DNA of 6,347 nucleotides, from the NCBI GenBank assembly GCA_023451265.1, contig JAEYAG010000015.1, forward strand, positions 1 to 6,347. The letters are read 5' to 3'. This DNA comes from Actinomycetes bacterium. GTDB taxonomy: Bacteria > Actinomycetota > Actinomycetes > Actinomycetales > Microbacteriaceae. A model generated the notes under the pieces. That model made no database searches, was not told the origin of the DNA, and saw only the letters and a list, made by a program, of their open reading frames with translations. A program made the position numbers and the translations under genes. Position 1 is the first letter of the stretch. Each line of letters begins with the position of its first letter. Shown here piece by piece: positions 5,243-6,347 of the stretch.

Positions 5243-6347
5243 ATGGACATCTTCGCTGCCGGAGGAGCCTTGGTGGTGGGCGTGATCGCGGTCATCGCCG
5301 CCATCATCCTGCTCATCTTCATCCTGATCATGGTGCGCGCCTGGTACAAGGTCGCCAAGGCCGACCAGGCGCTCGTCATCGTCGGCAAGAGCCAGAAGGG
5401 CGCCGACGGCGCATCATCCCGGATCTCCGTGATCACCGGCGGCGGTGCGCTCGTGAACCCGCTGACCCAGCGCGCCGAGATGATCTCGCTGCGCGCGCGG
5501 CAGATCAAGATGGAGCCGACGGCCCAGGCCTCCAACGGCGTCACCGTCAACGTGTCGGGCGTCGCGCTCGTGAAGATCGGCTCCGACCCCGAGTTCGTCC
5601 GCCGCGCCGCGGAGCGCTTCCTCAGCCAGGACGGCGCGATCGAGCAGTTCACGACCGAACAGCTTGAGGGCGCGCTGCGCGGTGTCGTCGCGACGCTGAC
5701 CGTCGAGCAGCTCATGAAGGACCGGCAGAAGCTCAGCGACCAGATCGCGGAGGGCATCAAGAGCGACCTGCTCGCGCAGGGGCTCATCCTCGACTCGTTC
5801 CAGATCCAGGGCATCACCGACAAGAACGGCTACATCGACGCGCTCGGCGCCACCGAGGTCGAGCGCGTGCGGCGCGAGGCCGACGTCGCCCGCATCAACG
5901 CGGCGCGCGAGGTGCGGGCGCGCCAGATCGCGACCGACGAGCAGAACCTCATCGAGCAGACCGCGTTCGACAAGAACTCCGCGGCGGCCGCCGCCGAGGT
6001 CGGTCGGGCCCGCGCCGTGGCCGAGCAGGCCGAGGCGCTCGCCCGCGCGGAGCGCGAGCAGGCGGTGCTCCTGCAGGGCGCCGAGAACAAGCAGGCGCAG
6101 CTGGATGCCGACATCAAGAAGGTCGCCGACGCGTCGCTGTACGAGCGGCAGCGCGCGGCCGACGCCGCGGCGTACGGCGAGGTCAAGGCCGCCGAGGCGC
6201 GTGCGCAGATCGCCGCGCAGGAGGCCGAGGCCACGCGCCTGCGCGCCCAGGCCGAGGCCGACGCGGTGCGCCTCGTCGGCGAGGCGCGCGCCGCCGCGAT
6301 CGAGGCGGAGGCCGAGGCGCTGTCGAAGAACCAGGAAGCCCTGCTCG
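5243..6347 (+). CDS. Flotillin-like SPFH domain membrane protein, C-terminus cut by window edge
   Basis: A scaffold protein of the flotillin/YuaG (FloT) type, which assembles into oligomers at the membrane and organises functional microdomains (family knowledge). The 368 visible codons stay open to the right edge; relatives are usually 450-500 aa, so the tail is missing. An N-terminal membrane segment covers about residues 8-31 and is followed by the YKVAKADQALVIVGK junction (35-49). The SPFH domain runs to about 205 with the diagnostic stretch LEGALRGVVATLTVEQLMKD (141-160) and then SFQIQGITDKNGYIDALG (185-202). From about 205 on there is a long Ala/Glu/Arg-rich coiled coil with recurring EAEA- and AEA-type units. 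The Shine-Dalgarno is excellent. It is divergent from a small membrane protein; shared regulation is possible, but no shared function is shown. Confidence 0.93.
   Translation, partial: MDIFAAGGALVVGVIAVIAAIILLIFILIMVRAWYKVAKADQALVIVGKSQKGADGASSRISVITGGGALVNPLTQRAEMISLRARQIKMEPTAQASNGVTVNVSGVALVKIGSDPEFVRRAAERFLSQDGAIEQFTTEQLEGALRGVVATLTVEQLMKDRQKLSDQIAEGIKSDLLAQGLILDSFQIQGITDKNGYIDALGATEVERVRREADVARINAAREVRARQIATDEQNLIEQTAFDKNSAAAAAEVGRARAVAEQAEALARAEREQAVLLQGAENKQAQLDADIKKVADASLYERQRAADAAAYGEVKAAEARAQIAAQEAEATRLRAQAEADAVRLVGEARAAAIEAEAEALSKNQEALL

Noticed and set aside
5100..5285. Short plus-strand frame overlapping the flotillin start in another frame (possible upstream ORF)
   Set aside because: No Shine-Dalgarno before its ATG, the possible promoter lies inside it, and the encoded peptide looks random.
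5053..5823. Minus-strand open frame of 256 codons opposite the flotillin gene
   Set aside because: It is a Ser/Arg/Ala-rich shadow of the coiled-coil and SPFH coding sequence with no domain; the same applies to the 134-codon frame at 5830-6234.
1..6347. Mobile element, CRISPR, toxin-antitoxin, defence or biosynthetic cluster
   Set aside because: No transposase, integrase, terminal repeats, regularly spaced repeats, small paired genes or biosynthetic domains were found; the genes look like ordinary chromosomal genes on alternating strands.

Overview
The window comes from a very GC-rich (roughly 70%) genome. It uses GTG starts with strong Shine-Dalgarno sequences and also carries at least one gene that looks leaderless. 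The word GGATGC/GCATCC is strikingly over-represented. Together with the protein types this points to an actinobacterium, most likely Microbacteriaceae close to Microbacterium. That assignment is inferred from composition and protein resemblance, not from a search.

Layout, left to right. (1) Positions 1-1434, minus strand: a porphyrinogen oxidase of the HemY/HemG (CgoX) type, cut by the left edge. It carries two low-complexity insertions; the DNA of one is a short tandem repeat and that of the other is a G-quadruplex-like G-run array. (2) 1592-2188, plus strand: a small HhH-GPD base-excision-repair-like protein, divergent from hemY across a 157-bp gap that holds a widely spaced 10-bp inverted repeat. 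(3) 2226-3614, minus strand: glycyl-tRNA synthetase (single-chain, dimeric type), convergent with the HhH gene, with a 37-bp gap holding a small hairpin. (4) 3770-4666, plus strand: a DUF5996-type protein of unknown function, divergent from glyS across 155 bp packed with inverted and direct repeats. (5) 4659-5048, minus strand: a small DUF4870 membrane protein that overlaps gene 4 tail-to-tail by 8 bp inside a perfect 12-bp palindrome, probably expressed from a leaderless promoter. (6) 5243 to the right edge, plus strand: a flotillin/SPFH membrane protein, cut by the right edge, divergent from gene 5 across 194 bp with two hairpins.

The six genes strictly alternate in strand, so each is probably its own transcription unit, and nothing shows that they act in one pathway. 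Heme synthesis, DNA repair, tRNA charging and membrane organisation are represented separately. I find no mobile element, CRISPR array, tRNA, rRNA, toxin-antitoxin pair or recognisable defence system. The most useful things to follow up are regulatory and structural: the terminator-like hairpin in the glyS leader, the repeat insertions in hemY, the leaderless promoter, the palindromic stop-codon overlap, and the HhH-GPD protein's lack of the usual catalytic residues. No gap between genes exceeds 200 bp.
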